Positions 1 through 8,529 of a stretch of DNA of 23,243 nt are shown here, in pieces. The notes under the pieces were generated by a model. The model was not told the origin of the DNA, searched no databases, and was given only the letters and a program-made list of their open reading frames with translations. This DNA is from an uncultured Fenollaria sp. (lineage in GTDB: Bacteria > Bacillota > Clostridia > Tissierellales > Peptoniphilaceae). Numbering within the stretch: the stretch's first letter is position 1; each line of letters begins with the position of its first letter. Made by a program: the position numbers and the translations under genes. The stretch is taken from contig NZ_CAKPYL010000015.1 in assembly GCF_934202865.1 (NCBI RefSeq), forward strand, positions 1-23,243, written 5' to 3'.

Positions 1-44
1 TTATAATTATATCATATATTATAGCAAAATAAAAGGTGAAAATG

Positions 45-998
45 ATGAAAGAGATAAAAATTAATGAAAATGATAACGATCAAAGACTAGATCGATTCCT
101 TGTGAAATTTTTTCCAAACGCGACGAAGTCCTTCCTCATGAAGATGCTTAGGAAGAAAAATATAGTTTTGAATGGCAAAAAGGCGAGTGGTGATGAAAGA
201 GTCATGACTGGTGACGTCATCAAAGTATTTTTCTCGGACGAGACTTTCGAGAAATTTACCGAAGCGCCAAAGAAGTTTAACCCCAACATCATTGACTTGA
301 ATATAGTTTATGAGGATGAAAACATTGCCATCATCGATAAAGATGAGGGTGTATTAAGTCATGCCACTAAGGATGGCTTTGAGAAGAACGTTGTCGATAG
401 CTTTATAAAGTATCTCATAGACAAAAAAGAATTCTCTCCTCGCAATGAAAATACTTTTAGACCCGCCCTTGCCAATAGGCTTGACAGGAACACTAAGGGT
501 CTTTTGATTGGCTGCAAAAACTACGAAGCACTTAAAGAGATGACTAAGCTTATCAAAGATAGAAAGATTAATAAGTATTACAAAACCATTGTCAAAGGTA
601 ATTTTGATGTGGACGAAACTTTTGAAGTGAATTACGAAAAGAACGAGAAGAAGAATATGATGAAGCTCTCTGATGATGGTGCTGAGATGATCACGCACTT
701 TAGGACCATGGAGATGAAAAACAATTTTACTGAGCTTGAGGTGCTTTTGCTAACTGGCAAGACTCATCAAATACGTTTTCATCTAAAAACGCTTAAGCAC
801 CCGATTGTTGGTGACAGGAAGTATGGCGATGCGGCCACTAATGCAAGGCTCGCGCATATAATTAACAATCAGCTTTTGTACTCATACAAAATCGCTTTTC
901 CAGAGCTAGATGGTTTCTTTAGCTATTTATCGAATAAAGACTTTTATGCTAATAGCTGGAGTGCTTATGATAAGGTTAAGGAGGTCTTGTTCAAATGA
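45..998 (+). CDS. RluA-family RNA pseudouridine synthase (RluD-like, with S4 domain)
   Basis: Converts specific uridines in RNA, probably 23S rRNA, to pseudouridine in the cytoplasm. An N-terminal S4-type RNA-binding region covers roughly residues 7-62. The catalytic domain follows, with the motif NRLDRNTKGLLI, whose Asp (about residue 147) is the family's catalytic nucleophile, and the C-terminal motif HPIVGDRKYGD. The length of 317 aa is normal for RluD-like enzymes. In-frame GTG (36) and ATG (42) codons lie just upstream, but AAGGTG at 33-38 is correctly spaced (6 bases) only for the ATG at 45, so that start was chosen. The stop overlaps the addB start in an ATGA arrangement, which implies co-transcription and translational coupling. 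The target uridine, and therefore RluB/C/D identity, cannot be read from the sequence. Confidence 0.93.
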   Translation: MKEIKINENDNDQRLDRFLVKFFPNATKSFLMKMLRKKNIVLNGKKASGDERVMTGDVIKVFFSDETFEKFTEAPKKFNPNIIDLNIVYEDENIAIIDKDEGVLSHATKDGFEKNVVDSFIKYLIDKKEFSPRNENTFRPALANRLDRNTKGLLIGCKNYEALKEMTKLIKDRKINKYYKTIVKGNFDVDETFEVNYEKNEKKNMMKLSDDGAEMITHFRTMEMKNNFTELEVLLLTGKTHQIRFHLKTLKHPIVGDRKYGDAATNARLAHIINNQLLYSYKIAFPELDGFFSYLSNKDFYANSWSAYDKVKEVLFK

Positions 999-3508
999 TT
1001 ACTGTATATGAAACGAATAAAGATGCGAGGAACTTATTTAGTGCGATAGCAATGGATGAGGGCGGCAAAACCATAATCATAACTAAAAATACTGAGTACA
1101 AAGACTTCATAGTACAAGAGGGACTAAAGAGGCTTGGCATGCTCATAAACACAAGCGTTCTGAGTATAGACGACTTTTATCTAAGAGAAGCAAAGGGCAA
1201 TTACAAATTTCTATCTGAGCTTAGTATGCGCCTTATCATTAAGCAAGTGATTGAGATGAACAAGGGCGAGATGCCATTTCTAAACTATCCATCGTATATG
1301 GATTTGATTTTCGAAGCGATTAAGGACGCAAGCGCTAATGATATTGACTTATTAGAAAAGGGCGGCGAGTACAAGAAGATTTACGAAGACTACGAAGCGC
1401 TTCTTAAGAAGGGCGGCTACCTTGGCATGAATGAAGGCGTTGAGCTTGATGACTTAAAGATAAAAGGCGCAAAGGCCATATACTTTATCGGCTTTAACGA
1501 GATTAGTAAAAAGCTAGTCCACTTGATTGAGATGGAAAAAAAATTTGATAAAAATGTAAAAATTTTTATAGAAGAGGACTTTGCTTCGGATGAACTAGTC
1601 ACTTACTTAAAAGAAAATGCAAATGAATTTTATCTTGATGATGAAGGCGACAGTCATTTTGAAAAAATTTCGAAAAATTTATTTAATGAAGAAATTACCC
1701 ACACAGCTGGAATAAATTTTGTGCGTGCGGACTCAATTGAGGCCGAGCTTGACTATGCCTTAACTGATATTAAGGAAAAGGTATTTAAGGACGGCTACGC
1801 TTATGCTGATGCTCTTATCTACATTATGGATAAATCAGAGGAAAGGGCTTTAACAGATATGCTAAGCGCCTACGAGATACCCGTGAACAAGAACAGTGTA
1901 TTTCACTTAAGGGATTTAGTTTGGCAAGATAAATTATTGTCTGATATAGCTGCGAGCGAAAGCCTTATGTCAAGCACTAGTGATATTCCGGGCGAATGCC
2001 ATATGCCGGGCGAATGCCATATGACGAGCATTAGTGATATGCCGGGCGAATGCCATATGTCGGGCGGATGCCATATGTCGGGCGAATCGATTTTTGAACT
2101 GATTAAAACTTACAAGGCTGATGAAATGCTCTTAGATAAGTTTAAAAAAATAATCGCCGCAATCGAAGATATCTATGGCAAGGCCATTAGCAAAGAGAAG
2201 TGGATCGAGCTACTCAAATTAGCATTTAAATATGAAGTTTACAGAGAAAAGGACAGACTTCCTTTTGGCGTATCGATATACTCAGCTGACTTTGATACGC
2301 TAAGGCACTATAAACTGATTTACATAATCGGCATGAACATGGATAGCTTTCCAAAGAGCATGAGCGAAAACTTTTTGCTTGACAATATTTACGCAGAGAC
2401 TGGCTTTGACAAGAAAGAAAAGATGTCGAGGCTATCGAAGAACTTGATGAAAAAACTTTTTAAGGCAGCTGATGAAAAAATCACTATGACTTACTCGGCA
2501 AGAACAAGTTCGGACGCAGATCAAGGCGCCTCATCCTTCTTTAATGAGTTTCATATTGACGAGTGGATAAGCGTGAAGAGCCTTGGCGCTATCGAGAAGA
2601 GCGCCTCACTTGCTACGAGCGATGAACAAAAGAAATTCATTAGCGCTTACAAAAATATTGGCCCAGCGAAGTTCATTAACTACGACGAAATCAATAAGCT
2701 TAGGGCAGAGGGCGTCATCTCGAAGTATAACGGTAAGCTTGAGAGCTACTCAGCCATGAGCGTCGTTGACGATTTTGTGAAAAATAAATTAACTGTATCG
2801 TTTTTAGAGACTTTCAAGACCTGTCCATATGCGGCGCTCCTTGGCTATATCTATGGCATAGAGCCCGCCGAGGTCGATATGAAGGCGAGAAACATCGGGA
2901 CTTACATGCATAAAGTTTTGGAGCTTTATTACAGAAACTTTATCGGGAAAAAGGTCATCTATGATGAGGCTCTTTTAGTTAGGACCATGAATATGATTAA
3001 AAAAACTAATGAATACGCTGATGTTTATGGCTTTGAACTTGAAAATATCGAGAGCTATATCAAGGACTTTATCGTCTTTGATGAAGAGCGAATGAAAAAT
3101 TCGAATTATATCGTAAAAGAAGTAGAAAAGATGATCATTATTGACGTAGATGGTTATAAGATTAAGGGCAAGATCGATAGGGTCGACGAGGATACTTTGT
3201 CTGGCAAGATCCTTGTACTTGACTACAAAAAGAGCAATTACATCAATAAAGATAGTCTTCAGCTATCGGCCTATGCACTCTACTATAAGCCAAGTGGGGT
3301 GGATATTGACGCGGCCTTCATTACTATGACTAAGCTTAATGGCAAGCTTGATATTAAAAAGGCTGATGCCGATGCTTGCGAAGAAGAGATAAGGTCTTTA
3401 ATTGAAAAGCTTAAGACTTATAGCTTTAATATCATTGACGAGGCAAGTAAAGAAAAATGCCTAGCCTTTTGTGATTATAGATGCATGTGCAAGAAGGGGA
3501 GAGAGTAA
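995..3508 (+). CDS. addB: ATP-dependent helicase/nuclease subunit B (AddB/RexB-like, compact)
   Basis: Partner of AddA in the double-strand-break resection complex that prepares DNA for RecA. The C-terminal PD-(D/E)XK nuclease is intact by eye: GTYMHK (H639), GKIDRVD (D728), LDYK (D743, K745) and QLSAY (Q756). Cysteines C610 (in FKTCPYA) and C822, C826, C830, C832 near the C-terminus fit the AddB iron-sulfur cluster, although the last group is spaced CxxxCx3CxC, not the usual CxxCx5C. At 837 aa it is much shorter than typical AddB/RexB (about 1100-1160 aa), and no Walker A motif is visible at the N-terminus; that loss resembles RexB. Residues about 326-365 are an odd tandem repeat, listed separately. 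The ATG at 995 follows AAGGAGG (978-984). Its stop overlaps the addA start by one base. Confidence 0.93.
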   Translation: MITVYETNKDARNLFSAIAMDEGGKTIIITKNTEYKDFIVQEGLKRLGMLINTSVLSIDDFYLREAKGNYKFLSELSMRLIIKQVIEMNKGEMPFLNYPSYMDLIFEAIKDASANDIDLLEKGGEYKKIYEDYEALLKKGGYLGMNEGVELDDLKIKGAKAIYFIGFNEISKKLVHLIEMEKKFDKNVKIFIEEDFASDELVTYLKENANEFYLDDEGDSHFEKISKNLFNEEITHTAGINFVRADSIEAELDYALTDIKEKVFKDGYAYADALIYIMDKSEERALTDMLSAYEIPVNKNSVFHLRDLVWQDKLLSDIAASESLMSSTSDIPGECHMPGECHMTSISDMPGECHMSGGCHMSGESIFELIKTYKADEMLLDKFKKIIAAIEDIYGKAISKEKWIELLKLAFKYEVYREKDRLPFGVSIYSADFDTLRHYKLIYIIGMNMDSFPKSMSENFLLDNIYAETGFDKKEKMSRLSKNLMKKLFKAADEKITMTYSARTSSDADQGASSFFNEFHIDEWISVKSLGAIEKSASLATSDEQKKFISAYKNIGPAKFINYDEINKLRAEGVISKYNGKLESYSAMSVVDDFVKNKLTVSFLETFKTCPYAALLGYIYGIEPAEVDMKARNIGTYMHKVLELYYRNFIGKKVIYDEALLVRTMNMIKKTNEYADVYGFELENIESYIKDFIVFDEERMKNSNYIVKEVEKMIIIDVDGYKIKGKIDRVDEDTLSGKILVLDYKKSNYINKDSLQLSAYALYYKPSGVDIDAAFITMTKLNGKLDIKKADADACEEEIRSLIEKLKTYSFNIIDEASKEKCLAFCDYRCMCKKGRE
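1967..2089 (+). repeat. In-frame 18-base tandem repeat inside addB (PGECHM hexapeptides)
   Basis: Three identical 18-base units (1988-2005, 2006-2023, 2042-2059) encode PGECHM. A fourth unit (2060-2077) has two changes and encodes SGGCHM, and a partial fifth (2078-2089) encodes SGES. An 18-base unit at 2024-2041 (TSISDM) resembles the 18 bases before the first copy (SSTSDI), so 1967-2005 and 2021-2059 also match as a 39-base higher-order repeat, with 35 of 39 identical by my count. The core unit is 11/18 G or C, far richer than the surrounding gene. All units are multiples of three, so the reading frame is kept. No other copy was found in this window. Its origin and function are unknown. Confidence 0.95.
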
Positions 3509-6435
3509 TGAACTTAAATGAAAAGCAGCAATTAGCTGTAGATACAATAGATAAGAACGTTTTGCTCGACGCCTCGGCCGGAACTGGTAAGACCACTGTC
3601 CTTGTCAATAGATTTGTAAATATCCTAGAAAAGGGCGACTTTTCACGAATAAGGCCTGACGAAGTGCTTTCATCGATAGTTGCCATCACATTTACAAAGA
3701 AGGCCAGTAACGAGCTTAAGGAGAGGGTAGCAAAGCTTATCTACGAGAAGGCAAAGACTGATGAGAGCTTCAAGAGCTACTACAATAATATGCCCTCAGC
3801 AAATGTTTCGACCGTTCATCAATTTGCCTTCAAGATGCTAAAGGCCTTTCCTTTACTTGCAAATATTGATCCGCGCGCAAAAGTCATTGAAGAGGACGAA
3901 GCGGATGAGCTACTTGATAGAGCAGTGAGAGAGGCGCTTGATGAGAAAAATTACGAAGAGCTATTCAAGGCACTTGATAAGAACTACGACGATAATTTTC
4001 TTAATAGCTTTAAGAGCATAATTAATAAGACTAGGGGCATGGACATTGCTGAGCTGCGCTCAAACACATTGAATTATGTAGGCTCTATATATGATGAAGA
4101 TAGTATAAGAACTGCTCTTAGTAAGATGTGTGATGCCATTAATGAAGTGAGGGACGATTTAAAAGAAAATTCAAAGCTATATGGCGTTATCGATAAACAT
4201 AAAGACTCTTTAGACGCTTTAAGCGATATGCCGATAGAGCAGCTTGATTTAAATCTGCTTAATGATTTTGCTTATAATATCGGTGTAAACGCAAAAAAGA
4301 AAGAGTACTACGATGCCATCATAGAAAGCGCTTCTTATGTACTTAAAGCTCTTGAAGCGGGTATGCTTAGTCGCTACGAAGTCTTCTTCACTCTATTAGA
4401 AAGCGCTCACAAAAAGTACAAGAGCTTTAAAGAGAAAGAGGCGGCACTTGATTTTAACGATTTAGAGATTCTTTTTAGAGACCTTCTTAAGCACGATGAA
4501 GTGCGCGAGACGCTTCAAAATAAGCTTAGCTACATCATGGTCGATGAGTTTCAAGATACGTCGCCAATACAAAAGGAAATTTATTATCTGCTTAACGAGG
4601 CGCTTGGTGGAGACAGGCTCTTCGTCGTTGGTGACTTTAAGCAGTCCATCTACGCATTTAGAGGCGCGGACGTGAGTCTATATCAATCAGTTAAGGAAGA
4701 CTTCTTAAATGATACTAGGTCCACAGCCATAAGCATGAACGAAAATTATAGGACTGGCGAAAAAATTATTTCGAGCGTGAATAAACTATTTGCGGACGAG
4801 ATACATGACTACGAAGATTTAATTTTTAAGGGCGATATTAATAATAGTGAAGTAATAAGCATCAAATACATTGAGAAAAACGATAGAGAGCTCGAAGGGG
4901 CTGCCATTGCCAACAAGATTATGGACTTGCATGCGCAAGGAACCTCTTTTGGCGACATAGTTATCTTGGTGCGTGCCAATAGAGACTCGGCTGCCATAGA
5001 AAAGGCGCTAAAGAGGTCGAAGGTGCCTGTATATAACACGGCGAATAAGGCACTGAACGAGCGCGATGAAATGGAAGACATATATAACTTTATTCACTAT
5101 CTTAAATATGAGGATGAACTTTCATTAATTGCCTTGCTTAGATCGAACTTCTATGCCATCGATGACGATGAAATATTTTTAGCAAAGGATAGAGATGGCT
5201 TTAAATATTACAAGGAAGAGCTTGAAAAGTACGTGCAAATGAAGGACGAGCAAAGGCTTGATGAGGTATTAAAAGCCTTCTTTGATGAGACTCATTATAT
5301 TGAGAAGCTACTTATAAGGAAGAGAGGCGCCCAAGCCTACACTAATGTCCGCAGCTTTTTAGATAGGATAAGCGCTTACTATGAGATGGGCGAAACGAAT
5401 TTTGAGGCACTAGCAGATAAGCTACTTATGCTACGCGAGAAAGGCGCGCCAGAGCCATCATACATCAGCGAAAGAGACGATATAGTAAGGATCATGACCA
5501 TACACAAGGCAAAAGGTTTTGAGGCTAAGGTCGTTATCTGCGCGCAAATGGCTTTTAAAAGATCTCCAGATATTCTTTTTGCAAGACTTGCTGATGATAA
5601 AATCTTTTTAAGATTTAAAGATCTTTACTCGAATTTCAAAGAGGCGCAAGCAAATGACAAGGACTTATATGAAGAAGAAAAGATAAGGAACCTATATGTA
5701 ATGCTAACGAGAGCGAAGGAGCAGCTCATCGTTTATAAGACTGGCGGTAAGAGCGGTTTTATTCCATATATAGATAAGCTCGACGCTATAAGTGAAGAGC
5801 CTGACTTTACTGAAAGAGAACTCTCTATAGATAAAGAAGAAATAACTATGAGCGACGAGGACCTTATTACGAGAGAAGGGATTAAGTGGAAGAGCCCATA
5901 TGCACCATTGCCATCGAGTGCTGCATACGCATATGACTTCGGCGCAAATACATTTAAGGTCTATGATGATGAGCGTGACCTTATCGAAGGAGCTAGTAAT
6001 GACAATAAAAATCTTGGCTCAGCGGCTCACAGATTTTGTGAGGCGTATGAGGGCAAGGACTTTGATGAGGTCTTAAGAGAGACGGCAGAGTGCTATAAGC
6101 TTAGCGAAAAGCAAAGGGAAGTCTTAATGATATGCGCGAAAAACTATGAAAAGTTTTACAAAACAGTTACAAATGCCAAAACATATAAAGAATTCGAGTA
6201 TTATTATACTAAAGATGATATAATATACACAGGAGTTATTGATAGAGTGGATGTATACGATGACCACGCCCTAATAATCGACTACAAAGTTACTAGCCTT
6301 GACGAGACAAGCGCCAAGAGCATATATGCTAGCCAAATGGCAATGTATATGGAGGCTGCGAGGACTATATTCAAAAAAGAGGCGAGAGCAAAGTTATTCC
6401 TTCTATCAAGAGATAAATTAATCGATATGGAGTAG
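3508..6435 (+). CDS. addA: ATP-dependent helicase/nuclease subunit A (AddA)
   Basis: UvrD-like superfamily 1 helicase with a C-terminal nuclease, the motor subunit of AddAB. Visible motifs in order: Walker A ASAGTGKTT (K28), motif Ia AITFTKKAS, Walker B VDEFQDTSPIQ (D346, E347), motif III VGDFKQSIYAFRGAD, motif V IMTIHKAKGFEAKVV and motif VI LYVMLTRAKEQL. The nuclease motifs follow: LGSAAH (H841), GVIDRVD (D912), DYK (D925, K927) and QMAMY (Q943). The length of 975 aa is short beside the usual 1150-1240 aa, consistent with a compact AddAB. The start at 3508 sits in a TAATG junction with addB and is preceded by AGGGGAG at good spacing. An in-frame ATG at 3481 lies inside the addB C-terminus and has no such site. 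Confidence 0.96.
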   Translation: MNLNEKQQLAVDTIDKNVLLDASAGTGKTTVLVNRFVNILEKGDFSRIRPDEVLSSIVAITFTKKASNELKERVAKLIYEKAKTDESFKSYYNNMPSANVSTVHQFAFKMLKAFPLLANIDPRAKVIEEDEADELLDRAVREALDEKNYEELFKALDKNYDDNFLNSFKSIINKTRGMDIAELRSNTLNYVGSIYDEDSIRTALSKMCDAINEVRDDLKENSKLYGVIDKHKDSLDALSDMPIEQLDLNLLNDFAYNIGVNAKKKEYYDAIIESASYVLKALEAGMLSRYEVFFTLLESAHKKYKSFKEKEAALDFNDLEILFRDLLKHDEVRETLQNKLSYIMVDEFQDTSPIQKEIYYLLNEALGGDRLFVVGDFKQSIYAFRGADVSLYQSVKEDFLNDTRSTAISMNENYRTGEKIISSVNKLFADEIHDYEDLIFKGDINNSEVISIKYIEKNDRELEGAAIANKIMDLHAQGTSFGDIVILVRANRDSAAIEKALKRSKVPVYNTANKALNERDEMEDIYNFIHYLKYEDELSLIALLRSNFYAIDDDEIFLAKDRDGFKYYKEELEKYVQMKDEQRLDEVLKAFFDETHYIEKLLIRKRGAQAYTNVRSFLDRISAYYEMGETNFEALADKLLMLREKGAPEPSYISERDDIVRIMTIHKAKGFEAKVVICAQMAFKRSPDILFARLADDKIFLRFKDLYSNFKEAQANDKDLYEEEKIRNLYVMLTRAKEQLIVYKTGGKSGFIPYIDKLDAISEEPDFTERELSIDKEEITMSDEDLITREGIKWKSPYAPLPSSAAYAYDFGANTFKVYDDERDLIEGASNDNKNLGSAAHRFCEAYEGKDFDEVLRETAECYKLSEKQREVLMICAKNYEKFYKTVTNAKTYKEFEYYYTKDDIIYTGVIDRVDVYDDHALIIDYKVTSLDETSAKSIYASQMAMYMEAARTIFKKEARAKLFLLSRDKLIDME

Positions 6436-6440
6436 ATTAT

Positions 6441-7133
6441 ATGAGTTACAGAGTACTATTAGTCGAAGACGAAGCGGCTATAAGAAAGTTTGTTAAGATA
6501 AATTTAGAGAAGGAGGGCTACCTTGTCAGCGACTTTCCAAGCGCTGAGGAGGCGCTTGAAGCGTGCAAAATGCAAAGCTTTGAGATAGCAGTCCTTGATA
6601 TAATGCTTGAGAAGATGGATGGAGTGACGCTACTAAAGATACTTAGGGAAGTTTATCCACACATGGCCATCATCATGCTGACTGCAAAGAGCGAGGACAT
6701 TGACAAGATAAACGCCTTTGAATCAGGCGCCGACGATTACTTGTCAAAGCCATTTAACCCGAAAGAACTTATTTTAAGGATCAAGTCCATTAGCAGAAGA
6801 CTTATCACAGACAATAAGAGGGAAGAGAATGAAATCGTTCTTGGCAAGTTTAGAATTGATCTTAACTTAAAAGATTTTTATGTCGATGGCAATTTAATTG
6901 AGCTAACGCCAACTGAGTTTGGCATAATTAAGTATCTAATTGAAAATGCAAATACGCTTGTGAAGAGAAAGGATATAGTCAAAACCGTTTGGGGCTACGA
7001 CTACCTAATGGATACTAAGCTTGTCGACGTCAATATATCTAGACTTAGAAAGAAGATAGAGAAGGATCCATCAAATCCTGAACATTTAAAAACTATTTGG
7101 GGAGAGGGATTTACGTTTGAATACAAAGAATAG
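6441..7133 (+). CDS. OmpR/PhoB-family response regulator
   Basis: Two-component transcription factor of 230 aa. The receiver domain (about 1-120) has the acidic pocket (VEDEAA), the phosphoacceptor D53 in VLDIMLEKMDG, T/S-type switch residues in MLTAKSED, and the conserved Lys in LSKPF (K103). The C-terminal winged helix (about 130-228) contains LTPTEFGIIKYL and SRLRKKIE, typical of OmpR/PhoB DNA-binding domains. GGAG at 6429-6432, at the end of addA, serves as its ribosome binding site 8 bases before the ATG, so it is probably co-transcribed with addBA at least in part. It overlaps the histidine kinase gene downstream by 17 bases. The regulon is unknown; the adjacent lipoprotein is the obvious candidate target or sensor partner. 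Confidence 0.95.
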   Translation: MSYRVLLVEDEAAIRKFVKINLEKEGYLVSDFPSAEEALEACKMQSFEIAVLDIMLEKMDGVTLLKILREVYPHMAIIMLTAKSEDIDKINAFESGADDYLSKPFNPKELILRIKSISRRLITDNKREENEIVLGKFRIDLNLKDFYVDGNLIELTPTEFGIIKYLIENANTLVKRKDIVKTVWGYDYLMDTKLVDVNISRLRKKIEKDPSNPEHLKTIWGEGFTFEYKE

Positions 7134-8529
7134 CTTGAAGAAGAGCTTGATGCAAAACTTCATCTTGCTTGTCTTTATCTCGCTTGTGCTGATAAATATA
7201 TTCAGTTCATATATGTTCAAGAGATTTTACTATAAGCAAACCATAAAGAACGCGAAAGATACTTTGGATATGTATGTCGATTACGACAAGAAGTTTTACG
7301 GCTTTACAAGCAATGACAAGATAAAGGAAGCGATTAACCAGCATCCAAACCTCTTCTACAACAATATCGATCAAAGGCTTGAGATCTTGGACATTGACGG
7401 CACTGTACTATTTGACTCGGAAGGATATAAGTACACTGCCGTTCCAGAGATTGATGCTCTTATTAGTAATGGCAGTGCGACATGGATAGGACGTGACTCG
7501 GCTAGCGGCGAGAGAGTCCTAACTGTTAGTACGGCTGTCAAGCATAATGAGGAGCCTATATATTATTTAAGATTATTTTTCGGCTTAGGGCAAGTTGATG
7601 ATTTTACTAGTAAACTATCTATCATCATAGCGGCAATAAGCCTTTTAGTCTTGTTTTTATGTATTATTATTTCTAATTTTATAAGTGATTCTATCGTTAA
7701 TCCAATTAAGTATTTAACAAGGATAGCTAGGCGCATGTCTAAGGGCAATTACAAGGAGAAGTCCAAGCTTGATTTGAAAAATGAAATAGGTGAGCTATCA
7801 AACGCCATGAACACGCTATCAGACGAGATTATCAAGCATGACGAGCTTAAGAATGAGTTCATCGCAAACATCTCTCATGAGCTAAGAACGCCGCTTACAT
7901 CATTAACTGGATGGGCATATACGCTTAAAGACGGCGACCTCGATGAAGAGACGACAGAGCTTGCTCATGACATTTTGATTAGCGAGAGCGAAAGACTTAG
8001 CTCATTACTAGAAGAGTTACTTGATTTTTCAAGACTTATCTCAGGAAAGATCTCACTTAATAAAGATTATTTCGATTTAAAAATCTGTGTTGAGAACATT
8101 ACTAAGCAAGTATTTCCAAAGCTAGAGAAGAACAAGGAGAGAATCGAGCTTAATGTCTCTGACGCCTCCTACATTTATTATGGCGATGAAAATAGGATCA
8201 AGCAGGTCATGATTAATCTTCTTGATAATGCAGTTAAGTTCAATAAAGAGCATGGTCTTATCACCATAAATCTATATCAAGATAAGGATAATTTCTTTAT
8301 CGAGGTCATAGATGAAGGCGTCGGCATTGATGATGACGAGATCAAATACATTTTCGAAAAGTTTTATGCAGGCAAAAAATCTAAGTCACATACGGGCGTT
8401 GGCCTTGCCATAGTCAAGGAGATAGTGGAGCTTCATAAGGGAAGCGTGGGCGTTGAGTCAAAGCCGGGCGAAGGTACTAAGTTTATTGTAAGGCTAGCAA
8501 AGGAGATTAAAGATGAAAAAGATTCTTAG
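7117..8529 (+). CDS. Membrane sensor histidine kinase (HAMP, HisKA, HATPase_c)
   Basis: Cognate kinase of the preceding regulator, 470 aa. It has a transmembrane helix at about 15-35, an extracytoplasmic sensor segment (about 36-165; RLEILDIDGTVLFDS suggests a Cache/PAS-like fold), a second helix at about 167-189, HAMP (about 190-240), HisKA with H254 in NISHELRTPLTS, and an ATPase domain with N box (INLLDNAVKF), G1 (DEGVGID), F box (IFEKFYAG) and G2 (HTGVGLAIVKEI). All catalytic motifs are present. The start is a TTG at 7117 inside the regulator gene, chosen because GGGGAGAGGG (7099-7108) lies 8 bases upstream and the frame gives a normal short cytoplasmic N-terminus. An ATG at 7150 is possible but lacks a site. 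It overlaps the lipoprotein gene by 17 bases. Confidence 0.94.
   Translation: MNTKNSLKKSLMQNFILLVFISLVLINIFSSYMFKRFYYKQTIKNAKDTLDMYVDYDKKFYGFTSNDKIKEAINQHPNLFYNNIDQRLEILDIDGTVLFDSEGYKYTAVPEIDALISNGSATWIGRDSASGERVLTVSTAVKHNEEPIYYLRLFFGLGQVDDFTSKLSIIIAAISLLVLFLCIIISNFISDSIVNPIKYLTRIARRMSKGNYKEKSKLDLKNEIGELSNAMNTLSDEIIKHDELKNEFIANISHELRTPLTSLTGWAYTLKDGDLDEETTELAHDILISESERLSSLLEELLDFSRLISGKISLNKDYFDLKICVENITKQVFPKLEKNKERIELNVSDASYIYYGDENRIKQVMINLLDNAVKFNKEHGLITINLYQDKDNFFIEVIDEGVGIDDDEIKYIFEKFYAGKKSKSHTGVGLAIVKEIVELHKGSVGVESKPGEGTKFIVRLAKEIKDEKDS

Noticed and set aside
1..35. AT-rich stretch with TATAAT-like words before the pseudouridine synthase gene
   Set aside because: The only good -10 lies at the window edge, so no -35 can be seen; a promoter here is possible but not supportable.
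1988..2089. CRISPR-like array
   Set aside because: The units are contiguous with no spacers and keep a protein reading frame; this is a coding minisatellite.
8463..8475. CCGGGCGAA word resembling the addB repeat unit
   Set aside because: It encodes PGEG in the normal G2-to-C-terminal region of the kinase ATPase domain (SKPGEGTKF), and only nine bases match.
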